Below, one piece after another: positions 31,315 through 43,620 of a stretch of DNA of 64,000 bases (the first letter of the stretch is position 1; each line of letters starts with the position of its first letter). Position numbers and translations under genes: made by a program. The notes beneath the pieces were generated by a model. It did no database searches and had not been told where the DNA came from. It saw nothing but the letters and a program-made list of their open reading frames with translations. The DNA comes from Pristionchus mayeri (lineage: Eukaryota > Nematoda > Chromadorea > Rhabditida > Neodiplogasteridae), in the NCBI GenBank assembly GCA_036245805.1, contig BTRK01000005.1, forward strand, positions 47,975,216 through 48,039,215, in the 5' to 3' direction.

Positions 31315-34300
31315 TAAAATATAGCTGCATTCTCTACGGGGAAATGATCAGCACAACCTGTTTATCATCTCTTCTTATTTCATGGCCCTAGTAAGCGGAC
31401 TTCGGTCGTCGACAAATTTTTGAAAGTGGTGTCTACTGCTCGTTCTTCACAAAGTGATCGACTGTCTCGATGCCTGCAAGTCGCATTCTTTGAAATATAG
31501 CTGCATTCTCTACGGGGAAATGATCAGCACAACCTGTTTATCATCTCTTCTTATTTCATGGCCCTAGTAAGCGGACTTCGGTCGTCGACAAATTTTTGAA
31601 AGTGGTGTCTACTGTTCGTTCTTCACAAAGTGATCGACTGTCTCGATGCCTGCAAGTCGCATTCTTTGAAATATAGCTGCATTCTCTACGGGGAAATGAT
31701 CAGCACAACCTGTTTATCATCTCTTCTTATTTCATGGCCCTAGTAAGCGGACTTCGGTCGTCGACAAATTTTTGAAAGTGGTGTCTACTGCTCGTTCTTC
31801 ACAAAGTGATCGACTGTCTCGATGCCTGCAAGTCGCATTCTTTGAAATATAGCTGCATTCTCTACGGGGAAATGATCAGCACAACCTGTTTATCATCTCT
31901 TCTTATTTCATGGTCCTAGTCAGCGGACTTCGGTCGTCGACAAATTTTTGAAAGTGGTGTCTACTGCTCGTTCTTCACAAAGTGATCGACTGTCTCGATG
32001 CCTGCAAGTCGCATTCTTTGAAATATAGCTGCATTCTCTACGGGGAAATGATCAGCACAACCTGTTTATCATCTCTTCTTATTTCATGGTCCTAGTCAGC
32101 GGACTTCGGTCGTCGACAAATTTTTGAAAGTGGTGTCTACTGCTCGTTCTTCACAAAGTGATCGACTTTCTCGATGCCTGCAAGTCGTATTCTTTGAAAT
32201 ATATCTGCATTCTCTACGGGGAAATGATCAGCACAACCTGTTTATCATCTCTTCTTATTTCATGGTCCTAGTCAGCGGACTTCGGTCGTCGACAAATTTT
32301 TGAAAGTGGTGTCTACTGCTCGTTCTTCACAAAGTGATCGACTTTCTCGATGCCTGCAAGTCGCATTCTTTGAAATATAGCTGCATTCTCTACGGGGAAA
32401 TGATCAGCACAACCTGTTTATCATCTCTTCTTATTTCATGGTCCTAGTCAGCGGACTTCGGTCGTCGACAAATTTTTGAAAGTGGTGTCTACTGCTCGTT
32501 CTTCACAAAGTGATCGACTTTCTCGATGCCTGCAAGTCGTATTCTTTGAAATATATCTGCATTCTCTACGGGGAAATGATCAGCACAACCTGTTTATCAT
32601 CTCTTCTTATTTCATGGTCCTAGTCAGCGGACTTCGGTCGTCGACAAATTTTTGAAAGTGGTGTCTACTGCTCGTTCTTCACAAAGTGATCGACTTTCTC
32701 GATGCCTGCAAGTCGTATTCTTTGAAATATAGCTGCATTCTCTACGGGGAAATGATCAGCACAACCTGTTTATCATCTCTTCTTATTTCATGGTCCTAGT
32801 CAGCGGACTTCGGTCGTCGACAAATTTTTGAAAGTGGTGTCTACTGCTCGTTCTTCACAAAGTGATCGACTTTCTCGATGCCTGCAAGTCGTATTCTTTG
32901 AAATATAGCTGCATTCTCTACGGGGAAATGATCAGCACAACCTGTTTATCATCTCTTCTTATTTCATGGTCCTAGTCAGCGGACTTCGGTCGTCGACAAA
33001 TTTTTGAAAGTGGTGTCTACTGCTCGTTCTTCACAAAGTGATCGACTTTCTCGATGCCTGCAAGTCGTATTCTTTGAAATATAGCTGCATTCTCTACGGG
33101 GAAATGATCATCACAACCTATTTATCATCTCTTCTTATTTCATGGTCCTAGTCAGCGGACTTCGGTCGTCGACAAATTTTTGAAAGTGGTATCTACTGCT
33201 CGTTCTTCACAAAGTGATCGACTGTCTCGATGCCTGCAAGGCGCATTCTTTGAAATATAGCTGCATTCTCTACGGGGAAATGATCAGCACAACCTGTTTA
33301 TCATCTCTTCTTATTTCATGGTCCTAGTCAGCGGACTTCGGTCGTCGACAAATTTTTGAAAGTGGTGTCTACTGCTCGTTCTTCACAAAGTGATCGACTT
33401 TCTCGATGCCTGCAAGTCGTATTCTTTGAAATATATCTGCATTCTCTACGGGGAAATGATCAGCACAACCTGTTTATCATCTCTTCTTATTTCATGGTCC
33501 TAGTCAGCGGACTTCGGTCGTCGACAAATTTTTGAAAGTGGTGTCTACTGCTCGTTCTTCACAAAGTGATCGACTTTCTCGATGCCTGCAAGTCGTATTC
33601 TTTGAAATATAGCTGCATTCTCTACGGGGAAATGATCAGCACAACCTGTTTATCATCTCTTCTTATTTCATGGTCCTAGTCAGCGGACTTCGGTCGTCGA
33701 CAAATTTTTGAAAGTGGTGTCTACTGCTCGTTCTTCACAAAGTGATCGACTTTCTCGATGCCTGCAAGTCGTATTCTTTGAAATATAGCTGCATTCTCTA
33801 CGGGGAAATGATCAGCACAACCTGTTTATCATCTCTTCTTATTTCATGGTCCTAGTCAGCGGACTTCGGTCGTCGACAAATTTTTGAAAGTGGTGTCTAC
33901 TGCTCGTTCTTCACAAAGTGATCGACTTTCTCGATGCCTGCAAGTCGTATTCTTTGAAATATAGCTGCATTCTCTACGGGGAAATGATCATCACAACCTA
34001 TTTATCATCTCTTCTTATTTCATGGTCCTAGTCAGCGGACTTCGGTCGTCGACAAATTTTTGAAAGTGGTATCTACTGCTCGTTCTTCACAAAGTGATCG
34101 ACTGTCTCGATGCCTGCAAGGCGCATTCTTTGAAATATAGCTGCATTCTCTACGGGGAAATGATCAGCACAACCTGTTTATCATCTCTTCTTATTTCATG
34201 GCCCTAGTAAGCGGACTTCGGTCGTCGACAAATTTTTGAAAGTGGTGTCTACTGCTCGTTCTTCACAAAGTGATCGACTTTCTCGATGCCTGCAAGTCGT

Positions 34301-36067
34301 ATTCTTTGAAATATAGCTGCATTCTCTACGGGGAAATGATTAGCACAACCTGTTTATCATCTCTTCTTATTTCATGGTCCTAGTCAGCGGACTTCGGTCG
34401 TCGACAAATTTTTGAAAGTGGTGTCTACTGCTCGTTCTTCACAAAGTGATCGACTGTCTCGATGCCTGCAAGTCGCATTCTTTGAAATATAGCTGCATTC
34501 TCTACGGGGAAATGATCAGCATAACCTGTTTATCATCTCTTCTTATTTCATGGTCCTAGTCAGCGGACTTCGGTCGTCGACAAATTTTTGAAAGTGGTGT
34601 CTACTGCTCGTTCTTCACAAAGTGATCGACTTTCTCGATGCCTGCAAGTCGTATTCTTTGAAATATAGCTGCATTCTCTACGGGGAAATGATCAGCACAA
34701 CCTGTTTATCATCTCTTCTTATTTCATGGTCCTAGTCAGCGGACTTCGGTCGTCGACAAATTTTTGAAAGTGGTGTCTACTGCTCGTTCTTCACAAAGTG
34801 ATCGACTTTCTCGATGCCTGCAAGTCGTATTCTTTGAAATATAGCTGCATTCTCTACGGGGAAATGATCATCACAACCTATTTATCATCTCTTCTTATTT
34901 CATGGTCCTAGTCAGCGGACTTCGGTCGTCGACAAATTTTTGAAAGTGGTATCTACTGCTCGTTCTTCACAAAGTGATCGACTGTCTCGATGCCTGCAAG
35001 GCGCATTCTTTGAAATATAGCTGCATTCTCTACGGGGAAATGATCAGCACAACCTGTTTATCATCTCTTCTTATTTCATGGCCCTAGTAAGCGGACTTCG
35101 GTCGTCGACAAATTTTTGAAAGTGGTGTCTACTGCTCGTTCTTCACAAAGTGATCGACTTTCTCGATGCCTGCAAGTCGTATTCTTTGAAATATAGCTGC
35201 ATTCTCTACGGGGAAATGATTAGCACAACCTGTTTATCATCTCTTCTTATTTCATGGTCCTAGTCAGCGGACTTCGGTCGTCGACAAATTTTTGAAAGTG
35301 GTGTCTACTGCTCGTTCTTCACAAAGTGATCGACTGTCTCGATGCCTGCAAGTCGCATTCTTTGAAATATAGCTGCATTCTCTACGGGGAAATGATCAGC
35401 ATAACCTGTTTATCATCTCTTCTTATTTCATGGTCCTAGTCAGCGGACTTCGGTCGTCGACAAATTTTTGAAAGTGGTGTCTACTGCTCGTTCTTCACAA
35501 AGTGATCGACTTTCTCGATGCCTGCAAGTCGTATTCTTTGAAATATAGCTGCATTCTCTACGGGGAAATGATCAGCACAACCTGTTTATCATCTCTTCTT
35601 ATTTCATGGTCCTAGTCAGCGGACTTCGGTCGTCGACAAATTTTTGAAAGTGGTGTCTACTGCTCGTTCTTCACAAAGTGATCGACTGTCTCGATGCCTG
35701 CAAGTCGCATTCTTTGAAATATAGTTGCATTCTCTACGGGGAAATGATCAGCACAACCTGTTTATCATCTCTTCTTATTTCATGGCCCTAGTCAGCGGAC
35801 TTCGGTCGTCGACAAATTTTCGAAAGTGGTGTCTACTGCTCGTTCTTCACAAAGTGATCGACTGTCTCGATGCCTGCAAGTCGTATTCTTTAAAATATAG
35901 CTGCATTCTCTACGGGGAAATGATCAGCACAATCCTGTTTATCATCTCTTCTTATTTCATGGTCCTAGTCAGCGGACTTGGGTCGTCGACAAATTTTTGA
36001 AAGTGGTGTCTACTGCTCGTTCTTCACAAAGTGATCGACTTTCTCGATGCCTGCAAGTCGCATTCTT
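31315..36067. repeat. Satellite A: about 27 tandem copies of a 176-bp monomer
   Basis: The motif CTGCATTCTCTACGGGG recurs every 176 bp (31325, 31501, 31677, 31853 and on). Monomers differ at diagnostic sites: GACTGTCTCG/GACTTTCTCG, GTCCTAGTCAGC/GCCCTAGTAAGC, and ATCAGCACAACCTG/ATCATCACAACCTA. The ATCATCACAACCTA variant recurs at 33111, 33991 and 34871, exactly 880 bp (five monomers) apart. Open frames inside are by-products of the repeat. Confidence 0.95.
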
Positions 36068-39000
36068 AATAAATAAAGTATAGTGATAATACTATGTTCT
36101 AACATATTTTCATAGCAAAAGCCTATTCATTACCTCATCGAATGCGAAATCGAGTCGTGACTGACAGACGCTGAGTATGCCCACGCATCACTACTTCTGA
36201 GTTGCCATAACATGAATTCTAACCATGAACTTTTCTCCAAATAAATAAAGTATAGTGATAATACTATGTTCTAACATATTTTCATAGCAAAAGCCTATTC
36301 ATTATTTCATGGAATACGAAATCGAGTCGTGACTGGCAGACGCTGAGTATGTCCACGCATCTCTACTTCTGAGTTGCCATAACATGAATTCTAACCATGA
36401 ACTTTTCTCCAAATAGATAAAGTATAGTGATAATACTATGTTCTAACATATTTTCATAGCAAAAGCCTATTCATTATTTCATGGAATACGAAATCGAGTC
36501 GTGACTGGCAGACGCTGAGTATGCCCACGCATCACTACTTCTGAGTTGCCATAACATGAATTCTAACCATGAACTTTTCTCCAAATAAATAAAGTATAGT
36601 GATAATACTATGTTCTAACATATTTTCATAGCAAAAGCCTATTCATTATTTCATGGAATACGAAATCGACTCGTGACTGGCAGACGCTGATTATGTCCAC
36701 GCATCTCTACTTCTGAGTTGCCATAACATGAATTCTCAACGTGAACTTTTCTCCAGATAAATAAAGAATAACGAGAATACTATGTTCTAACATATTTTCA
36801 TAGCAAAAGCCTATTCATTATCTCATCGAATGCGAAATCGAGTCGTGACTGGCAGACGCTGAGTATGCCCACGCATCACTACTTCTGAGTTGCCATAACA
36901 TGAATTCTAACCATGCACTTTTCTCCAAATAAATAAAGTATAGTGATAATACTATGTTCTAACATATTTTCATAGCAAAAGCCTATTCATTACCTCATCG
37001 AATGCGAAATCGAGTCGTGACTGACAGACGCTGAGTATGCCCACGCATCACTACTTCTGAGTTGCCATAACATGAATTCTAACCATGAACTTTTCTCCAA
37101 ATAAATAAAGTATAGTGATAATACTATGTTCTAACATATTTTCGTAGCAAAAGCCTATTCATTATTTCATCGAATGCGAAATCGAGTCGTGACTGGCAGA
37201 CGCTGAGTAAGCCCACGCATCACTACTTCTGAGTTGCCATAACATGAATTCTAACCATGAACTTTTCTCCAAATATATAAAGTATAGTGATAATACTATG
37301 TTCTAACATATTTTCATAGCAAAAGCCTATTCATTACCTCATCGAATGCGAAATCGAGTCGTGACTGACAGACGCTGAGTATGCCCACGCATCACTACTT
37401 CTGAGTTGCCATAACATGAATTCTAACCATGAACTTTTCTCCAAATAAATAAAGTATAGTGATAATACTATGTTCTAACATATTTTCATAGCAAAAGCCT
37501 ATTCATTATTTCATGGAATACGAAATCGAGTCGTGACTGGCAGACGCTGATTATGCCCACGCATCACAACCTCTGAGTTGCCATAACCTGAATTCTCAAC
37601 GTGAACTTTTCTCCAGATAAATAAAGAATAACGAGAATACTATGTTCTAACATATTTTCATAGCAAAAGCCTATTCATTATCTCATCGAATGCGAAATCG
37701 ACTCGTGACTGGCAGACGCTGATTATGCCCACGCATCACAACCTCTGAGTTGCCATAACCTGAATTCTCAACGTGAACTTTTCTCCAGATAAATAAAGAA
37801 TAACGAGAATACTATGTTCTAACATATTTTCATAGCAAAAGCCTATTCATTATCTCATCGAATGCGAAATCGAGTCGTGACTGGCAGACGCTGAGTATGC
37901 CCACGCATCACTACTTCTGAGTTGCCATAACATGAATTCTAACCATGAACTTTTCTCCAAATAAATAAAGTATAGTGATAATACTATGTTCTAACATATT
38001 TTCATAGCAAAAGCCTATTCATTATTTCATGGAATACGAAATCGAGTCGTGACTGGCAGACGCTGATTATGCCCACGCATCACAACCTCTGAGTTGCCAT
38101 AACCTGAATTCTCAACGTGAACTTTTCTCCAGATAAATAAAGAATAACGAGAATACTATGTTCTAACATATTTTCATAGCAAAAGCCTATTCATTATCTC
38201 ATCGAATGCGAAATCGAGTCGTGACTGGCAGACGCTGAGTATGCCCACGCATCACTACTTCTGAGTTGCCATAACATGAATTCTAACCATGAACTTTTCT
38301 CCAAATAAATAAAGTATAGTGATAATACTATGTTCTAACATATTTTCATAGCAAAAGCCTATTCATTATTTCATGGAATACGAAATCGAGTCGTGACTGG
38401 CAGACGCTGAGTATGCCCACGCATCTCTACTTCTGAGTTGCCATAACATGAATTCTAACCATAAACTTTTCTCCAAATAAATAAAGTATAGTGATAATAC
38501 TATGTTCTAACATATTTTCATAGCAAAAGCCTATTCATTATTTCATGGAATACGAAATCGAGTCGTGACTGGCAGACGCTGAGTATGCCCACGCATCTCT
38601 ACTTCTGAGTTGCCATAACATGAATTCTAACCATGAACTTTTCTCCAAATAAATAAAGTATAGTGATAATACTATGTTCTAACATATTTTCATAGCAAAA
38701 GCCTATTCATTATTTCATGGAATACGAAATCGACTCGTGACTGGCAGACGCTGATTATGCCCACGCATCACAACCTCTGAGTTGCCATAACATGAATTCT
38801 CAACGTGAACTTTTCTCCAGATAAATAAAGAATAACGAGAATACTATGTTCTAACATATTTTCATAGCAAAAGCCTATTCATTATTTCATCGAATACGAA
38901 ATCGAGTCGTGACTGGCAGACGCTGAGTATGGCCACGCATCACTACTTCTGAGTTGCCATAACATGAATTCTAACCATGAACTTTTCTCCAAATAAATAA

Positions 39001-39233
39001 AGTATAGTGATAATACTATGTTCTAACATATTTTCATAGCAAAAGCCTATTCATTATTTCATCGAATACGAAATCGAGTCGTGACTGGCAGACGCTGAGT
39101 ATGCCCACGCATCACAACCTCTGAGTTGCCATAACATGAATTCTAACCATGAACTTTTCTCCAAATAAATAAAGTATAGTGATAATACTATGTTCTAACA
39201 TATTTTCATAGCAAAAGCCTATTCATTATTTCA
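36068..39233. repeat. Satellite B, block 1: about 18 copies of a 172-bp monomer
   Basis: AATAAATAAAG-starting units recur every 172 bp (36068, 36240, 36412 and on). Shared parts include ATACTATGTTCTAACATATT, GAAATCGAGTCGTGACTG and GTTGCCATAACATGAATTC. No clear relation to satellite A. The array stops at the retroelement insertion. Confidence 0.95.
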
Positions 39234-41490
39234 ATTCAATTCAATTCAATTTATCACGTCAGGTAGTTATCACCAGATGAGGATAGGTATTATTCTTCGG
39301 TCGTTGTATGCCACCAGTACGGTCCAAGGGATCTTCTTAGGTCATCTTTCCAGCGCGCTCTAGGCTGTCCCTGGGGGCGAGTCTTGTTGTAAGGGATCCA
39401 GTCTGTAGATGCACGGCTCCATTGGTCCAATCCCATTCGTCCCAGCTTCCCGGCCCACTTAGTCTTCCTTCTGATCGCCTCTTGATTCCAATCTCGCAAT
39501 TTTGTCACATTACGGATATTCTCTCAAAAATCCGGCGTTTAGTCTTCATGGGGAGCAACCGTGTCGAAAGTAGGTGCGACAGCTTACTCCAAGCGAACCA
39601 TCCCAAGCGAATCCTATGTTCCACTTCTGCCATGTTATCCAGGGGAAGGGAGATCTTTCCGCCAAGATAGGTTGCTGATTCAGAGAAGGTGAACAGATGA
39701 TTATTGATGAGAATGGGGTCTCGGGTGGTAGTACATGAAGTCAGGAGCACAGTCTTTCCTGCGTTGACTTCTAATCCGACTCGTTTACAAGCATCCATCA
39801 GTTTTCTCAGCATTCTTTCAAGTTCGGGGCGTGACTTGGCGACGAGAACAACGTCGTCGGCGTATTCGAGGTGGCTTAGATTTCTTCCGTCAATCCGAAG
39901 TCCATCTTTCTCCCAGTCTATTTCATTCATTGCAAGCCTCAAAACGGCATTGAATAGACAGGGGGAGAGAGTATCTCCTTGACGGACTCCTCTTCTCACT
40001 TTCACATCGACTAGCTCTTCGTTGACTCGAATTCGCGTGGTGGATGACTCGTACAGACGCCGCAGCAGATGGATTAGAGTGATGTGTACTCCAAAGGTCC
40101 AGAGTGATTCCCATACGGCGTTCCATTCGACACAATCGAAAGCCTTGCGAAAGTCAACGAACCCAAGGTACAATGGGATACTGTACTCATGTGTTCGTTC
40201 GACAATCTGTTTGACGGTGTGAAGATTGTCGAGAGTGCTATGTCCTCTGCGGAATCCAGTCTGTGTGGGAGACTCTGCTTCTTCCAGCGTCGACTCAATT
40301 CTTTTCAGAATCACAAGCGTACATGACTTGAGAGTGACGGTGAGTAGTGAGATAGGCCGAAAGTTGTTGATGAGGGAAGGGTCTCCCTTCTTGTGCAAAA
40401 GCGAGACGACAGCTTGGACCATATCTTCAGGGACTTGATCTCCAGATACGAGGTGGTTGAGTAAATCGGCAAGGAAAGGGGCGAGGTGAACTCTCGAGTG
40501 GTACAGCATATCAGGGAGAACACCATCAGAACCAGCAGAGTGACCACACTTGAGCCGAGAGAGCGCATCATCCACCTCATCGGGAAGGAAAGGAGGGAGA
40601 GGGTCAATAGATTGAGAAGGGATGGAGAGGGGAAAATCCACTGTTGACTGATATAGGGTCTCGAAGAAACTTTGGACCTCGGCCTTAGTTGCTGCCTGGG
40701 AAAGATCACCAGAGACTGGGTCAGGAACGAGTAATCTCTTGCGAGATGAGTGGAGATTGAGCATTGCCTTGACTATGCTTCTTCCCTGCCTTGCTGCATC
40801 TATCGCTTGGCTTTCCTTTCTTCTTTTGATATCGCTGACAAGGCTGATTCTGGCTGCTTTACAAGTGATGGAATGGGCGATGTTGGATTGCGGGGCCGAT
40901 CGTAGAAGATGTCGCTGGGCTAAGAGCTTCTGCGTTGCCGGGGAGATCCAGGGAGGGGACTGCCTCTTCTTCCAACAGTTGGTTGCCGCCGTCTTCGTGA
41001 ACGCCTGTATCTTGTGGTAGGCGTCAGTGGCTGAGATTGGGCGAGCAAGGGGCATCAATGCGAGTAGATTCGCATTGGCAGTAAATGCGACTTTATCGAA
41101 ATCTAGCCGCACCCTGCATCTTTTATGCCGCACCTTGCTGGGGAGAGAGAGGGTGAGTCGGACGAGGCGATGGTCGGAGTCGAATTGGAATTGGCCAACG
41201 ACACCACAGTTGACGACTCGCGCTGAGATGGGCGCTGCAACGAAGTCAATTTGGAATGTGGTGCCGTTGGGAGATCGCCATGCCCAGATCCTTCCTCGAC
41301 GCCGCTTGGGGAAGGTGTTGTGGATGCGCAACTTGTTCCTCACGCAGGTTTCTGTGAAAGACCGCCCACGTGAGTTCGGGGTTGGAGATGCAAAATCACC
41401 GACAAATCTTTCATTGCCAGGCTCCTTTGCAACTCTACAGTTGAAATCCCCGACCAAGATTGGCATGAATCCCATCGGAATCAAGATTGG
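39234..41490 (-). mobile_element. Non-LTR retrotransposon (LINE), 5'-truncated and internally deleted
   Basis: Minus strand. The 3' end carries a pentamer tail (AATTG)n next to the 9-bp duplication ATTATTTCA at 39225-39233. The body contains the C-terminal half of an APE-type endonuclease and a reverse transcriptase, plus a separate C-terminal frame. The 5' boundary is placed near 41470-41490, where ATGCCAATCTTG occurs twice (minus strand) just before the endonuclease frame. Confidence 0.85.
39290..39508 (-). pseudogene. LINE C-terminal fragment
   Basis: Encodes RRKTKWAGKLGRMGLDQW and then PQGQPRARWKDDLRR, a pattern typical of the C-terminus of non-LTR retrotransposon proteins. It follows the RT frame but in another reading frame, and the connecting region usual between RT and this motif is absent. 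An internal deletion with frame change is the simplest explanation. Confidence 0.7.
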
Positions 41491-41610
41491 CATTAAATGC
41501 GGAAAACTACCCCGAGTTAACCGATTCCCAGCCCTAATTGATATTCGAATGGCGAGGCAGAGTGAAATACGAAACTTTATATATTTTAGAAGCAAACAAA
41601 CAATAAACAA
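39505..41610 (-). CDS. LINE endonuclease (C-terminal part) and reverse transcriptase
   Basis: A 701-codon open frame. Early motifs match the APE-type endonuclease: GDFNCRV, WRSPNGTTFQIDF and SDHRLV. The N-terminal catalytic half is missing. The RT region has GDPSLINNFRPISLL, FVDFRKAFD (motif A), GVRQGDTLSPCLFN (motif B) and YADDVVLVA (motif C, with the catalytic Asp pair). The frame then ends abruptly soon after the thumb region. In intact elements this enzyme nicks the target and primes reverse transcription there. Here, with half the endonuclease and the connector to the C-terminus missing, it is unlikely to be active. The family resembles RTE/CR1-like elements; the clade is uncertain. Confidence 0.85.
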   Translation of the reverse strand: MFIVCLLLKYIKFRISLCLAIRISIRAGNRLTRGSFPHLMPILIPMGFMPILVGDFNCRVAKEPGNERFVGDFASPTPNSRGRSFTETCVRNKLRIHNTFPKRRRGRIWAWRSPNGTTFQIDFVAAPISARVVNCGVVGQFQFDSDHRLVRLTLSLPSKVRHKRCRVRLDFDKVAFTANANLLALMPLARPISATDAYHKIQAFTKTAATNCWKKRQSPPWISPATQKLLAQRHLLRSAPQSNIAHSITCKAARISLVSDIKRRKESQAIDAARQGRSIVKAMLNLHSSRKRLLVPDPVSGDLSQAATKAEVQSFFETLYQSTVDFPLSIPSQSIDPLPPFLPDEVDDALSRLKCGHSAGSDGVLPDMLYHSRVHLAPFLADLLNHLVSGDQVPEDMVQAVVSLLHKKGDPSLINNFRPISLLTVTLKSCTLVILKRIESTLEEAESPTQTGFRRGHSTLDNLHTVKQIVERTHEYSIPLYLGFVDFRKAFDCVEWNAVWESLWTFGVHITLIHLLRRLYESSTTRIRVNEELVDVKVRRGVRQGDTLSPCLFNAVLRLAMNEIDWEKDGLRIDGRNLSHLEYADDVVLVAKSRPELERMLRKLMDACKRVGLEVNAGKTVLLTSCTTTRDPILINNHLFTFSESATYLGGKISLPLDNMAEVEHRIRLGWFAWSKLSHLLSTRLLPMKTKRRIFERISVM

Positions 41611-41910
41611 ACGGGATAAAAACGAACAGAACGCACAAGCAACGGGCCAAGCCCGTTTCGCAATTACGTGGCAAAATAATCGAGTCCGACAATATTGTTA
41701 ACGACGATCGGGGACTAAATGTCGTAACTTCCATAGGCGGAAACATCGAATGGTTCGGAACATTAAATTCGATATAATCTCTATTACGAAACTTGCATTA
41801 TTAATACATAATTGACAGATGGGGTATTCGATAACGATGAAATCGGGTTGGGGATACCCCTAGTTTACATGCCCCTCCCCTCCGAGCAAGTGTCCTCACT
41901 TTGCACGCTG

Positions 41911-42396
41911 TTACTGTCTCCACTCCGATCTCCTTCTTGGCTTCGTGCACTTGACGGAGAGATGTCCGAGCTCGTGGCAATTGTAGCATTCCTGGTTCGC
42001 CAGCCATTCTTCGCTTGATGAGTTGCTGGTTGATCCTCTCAGCCCGGAATCCGTCTTCTTCTTGTAAGGTATCACTGGTTTCTTCTCGTCGTTCTCCTTG
42101 ATCGATCTCTTCCTGACGATGTGACTCTTATTCTTGGGATTCTCCATCGTGAAGGGGGTTCCGTTGATGATGTGTCTCGCCGCCTTCTCGAAGATAAAGT
42201 TGGTCTCCTTTCCCACAGCTTGATAAAGCGCGAGGAACGGTGTAAAACCGTTCAGTACTCCACTGAGGCTCGTGCAGATGGAGATTCCCTCAGGTCTGCG
42301 GAGAAACCATTCCGTCAGCAACTTCAATTGTGTCTGTGCTTGCTCGGTGCTCACTTGGTCTGCCCTTGCAGGTAACAGATCACTCGAGACCACCAC
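41911..42396 (-). CDS. Zinc-knuckle (gag-like) ORF downstream of integrase, distal part
   Basis: A 161-codon frame with an alpha-helical first half (QAQTQLKLLTEWFLRRPEG), a Lys-rich linker and a single CX2CX4HX4C zinc knuckle CYNCHELGHLSVKC followed by a basic tail (TKPRRRSEWRQ). In retroelements this is the nucleocapsid signature at the end of Gag. Its position after integrase is the reverse of the standard gag-pol order. It is separated from the frame at 42451-42804 by a stop codon, probably a later mutation. Confidence 0.6.
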   Translation of the reverse strand: MVVSSDLLPARADQVSTEQAQTQLKLLTEWFLRRPEGISICTSLSGVLNGFTPFLALYQAVGKETNFIFEKAARHIINGTPFTMENPKNKSHIVRKRSIKENDEKKPVIPYKKKTDSGLRGSTSNSSSEEWLANQECYNCHELGHLSVKCTKPRRRSEWRQ

Positions 42397-42450
42397 ATCT
42401 ATCTTCTCTCTCTTAACTAATTCTTCAAAGTATCCGCCAATCTCTGCTAC

Positions 42451-42804
42451 CTAGTCTTCTGAGAGATTTCGGTCCAACAGAACGAAAACGGTCTTGGGAA
42501 GACGATCTGCACACTCTGATTCCATCATCGTCTTCATCATCTCGGAGATCTCGTACTTGGAGTACTTGAAGTATCCAGAACCACCCTCGATCGGGATCAC
42601 CGATTCAGCTGGCAGCAAAACGAGCACTCCTTCCTTGCTCTCTCCACTGGTTCCCTCGTCGAGGAGTATCTCCGAGATCATCTTGCTCATCTCGACTCCT
42701 TCCTCCTCGATGTCCAGTTTCTTCATTCCGTCATCGATTTCGGCCACTTCGGCTAGCGCACATGGACACAGGGCCATCTTGTATGCCAGTTTCATGCTGG
42801 TCAT
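42451..42804 (-). CDS. Gag-like ORF, proximal part
   Basis: A 117-codon acidic frame (EIDDGMKKLDIEEEGVEM, KYSKYEISEMMKTMMESE) directly before the zinc-knuckle frame on the same strand, and in the same general direction as pol. No domain recognised with confidence. Assigned to the gag-like region by position. Confidence 0.45.
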   Translation of the reverse strand: MTSMKLAYKMALCPCALAEVAEIDDGMKKLDIEEEGVEMSKMISEILLDEGTSGESKEGVLVLLPAESVIPIEGGSGYFKYSKYEISEMMKTMMESECADRLPKTVFVLLDRNLSED

Positions 42805-42813
42805 ACTAACACT

Positions 42814-43620
42814 CTAGATGTTCACCCTCTTCTTGGCTTCCTTCTGGAGATCCAACTTGGTCAGTTTGGGCGACTCTCTTGATGCGTCGAGCAACCCCGC
42901 ACACTCTCTCAACGTGGCGAAAGATGTCCTCTTGAGGGTACCGTAATCGGCTCCATTGAAGACGTCAGCCAGCTGTCTTCTCTTACAGCCTTCACTCCCA
43001 CAGCGGGCGTCGGGATGGAGAAGCGATGCTCGATTGATGACGAGGCTGGAAATGACACGATTCATTCTTTTTGTCTTTTCCGACTTCCATTGTATATTGT
43101 ACACATCTACTCCTTTCTCATCCCTCGGAACTAAACGCAATCGATCCCACTGGACAATTCTCTTATTGGCATCTCGCCCATTCTCTAATCCATCATCAGC
43201 TCTCACTAACACCGCCGTAGTATTACTTGTAGAAGAAACTCTATATGGGCCTTCATAATTATCCATCATCTTCCTTATATCGCCACACTTTGCCTCTACA
43301 CGCACATACACTCGATCTCCTGCCTTAGGCACTACATTCATGTTGTGCTTGTGCTTCTCATCGTAACGCGTCTTCATTTTCCTACGCTCATTTTCCAACT
43401 TCAGAAGGACTGTCGATCTCGTTTTCTCCATCATCCAAACCATCCTTCTCTTATAGTCATCAACATCCAAATCTACCGTATACGCAGGATTGGTCTGGGG
43501 CAACTGGCTATTAGGCAATTTCTCATCCCGACCGTACATCAGAAATGCGGGTGTCTCGCCAGTAGATCCGTGGGGACTTGCATTATATGCGTAAACAGCA
43601 AAGGCAATGCTTCTTCCCAT
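42814..43620 (-). pseudogene. Integrase C-terminal part and downstream extension
   Basis: Continues integrase after a frameshift near 43605: the end of the catalytic core (YNASPHGSTGETPAFLMYG), a helical region (ENERRKMKTRYDEKHKHN) and a GPF/Y-type module (AGDRVYVRVEAKCGD, YEGPYRVSS). The frame then runs on for roughly 90 residues past the usual end, including RTSFATLRECAGLL, towards the gag-like frames. Confidence 0.75.

Noticed and set aside
35725..36000. 91-codon frame in satellite A
   Set aside because: It is generated by two tandem monomers with indels; other monomers do not keep the frame.
31315..36067. CRISPR-like array
   Set aside because: Units are 176 bp and almost identical throughout, with no repeat-spacer structure and no cas-like genes. 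It is satellite DNA.
39422..41701. Plus-strand frames across the LINE
   Set aside because: They are antisense shadows of the 701-codon RT frame on the minus strand.
41500..41910. LTR of the gypsy-type element
   Set aside because: The AT-rich region between the zinc-knuckle frame and the LINE could be an LTR or untranslated region, but I found no second copy or convincing TG...CA ends.
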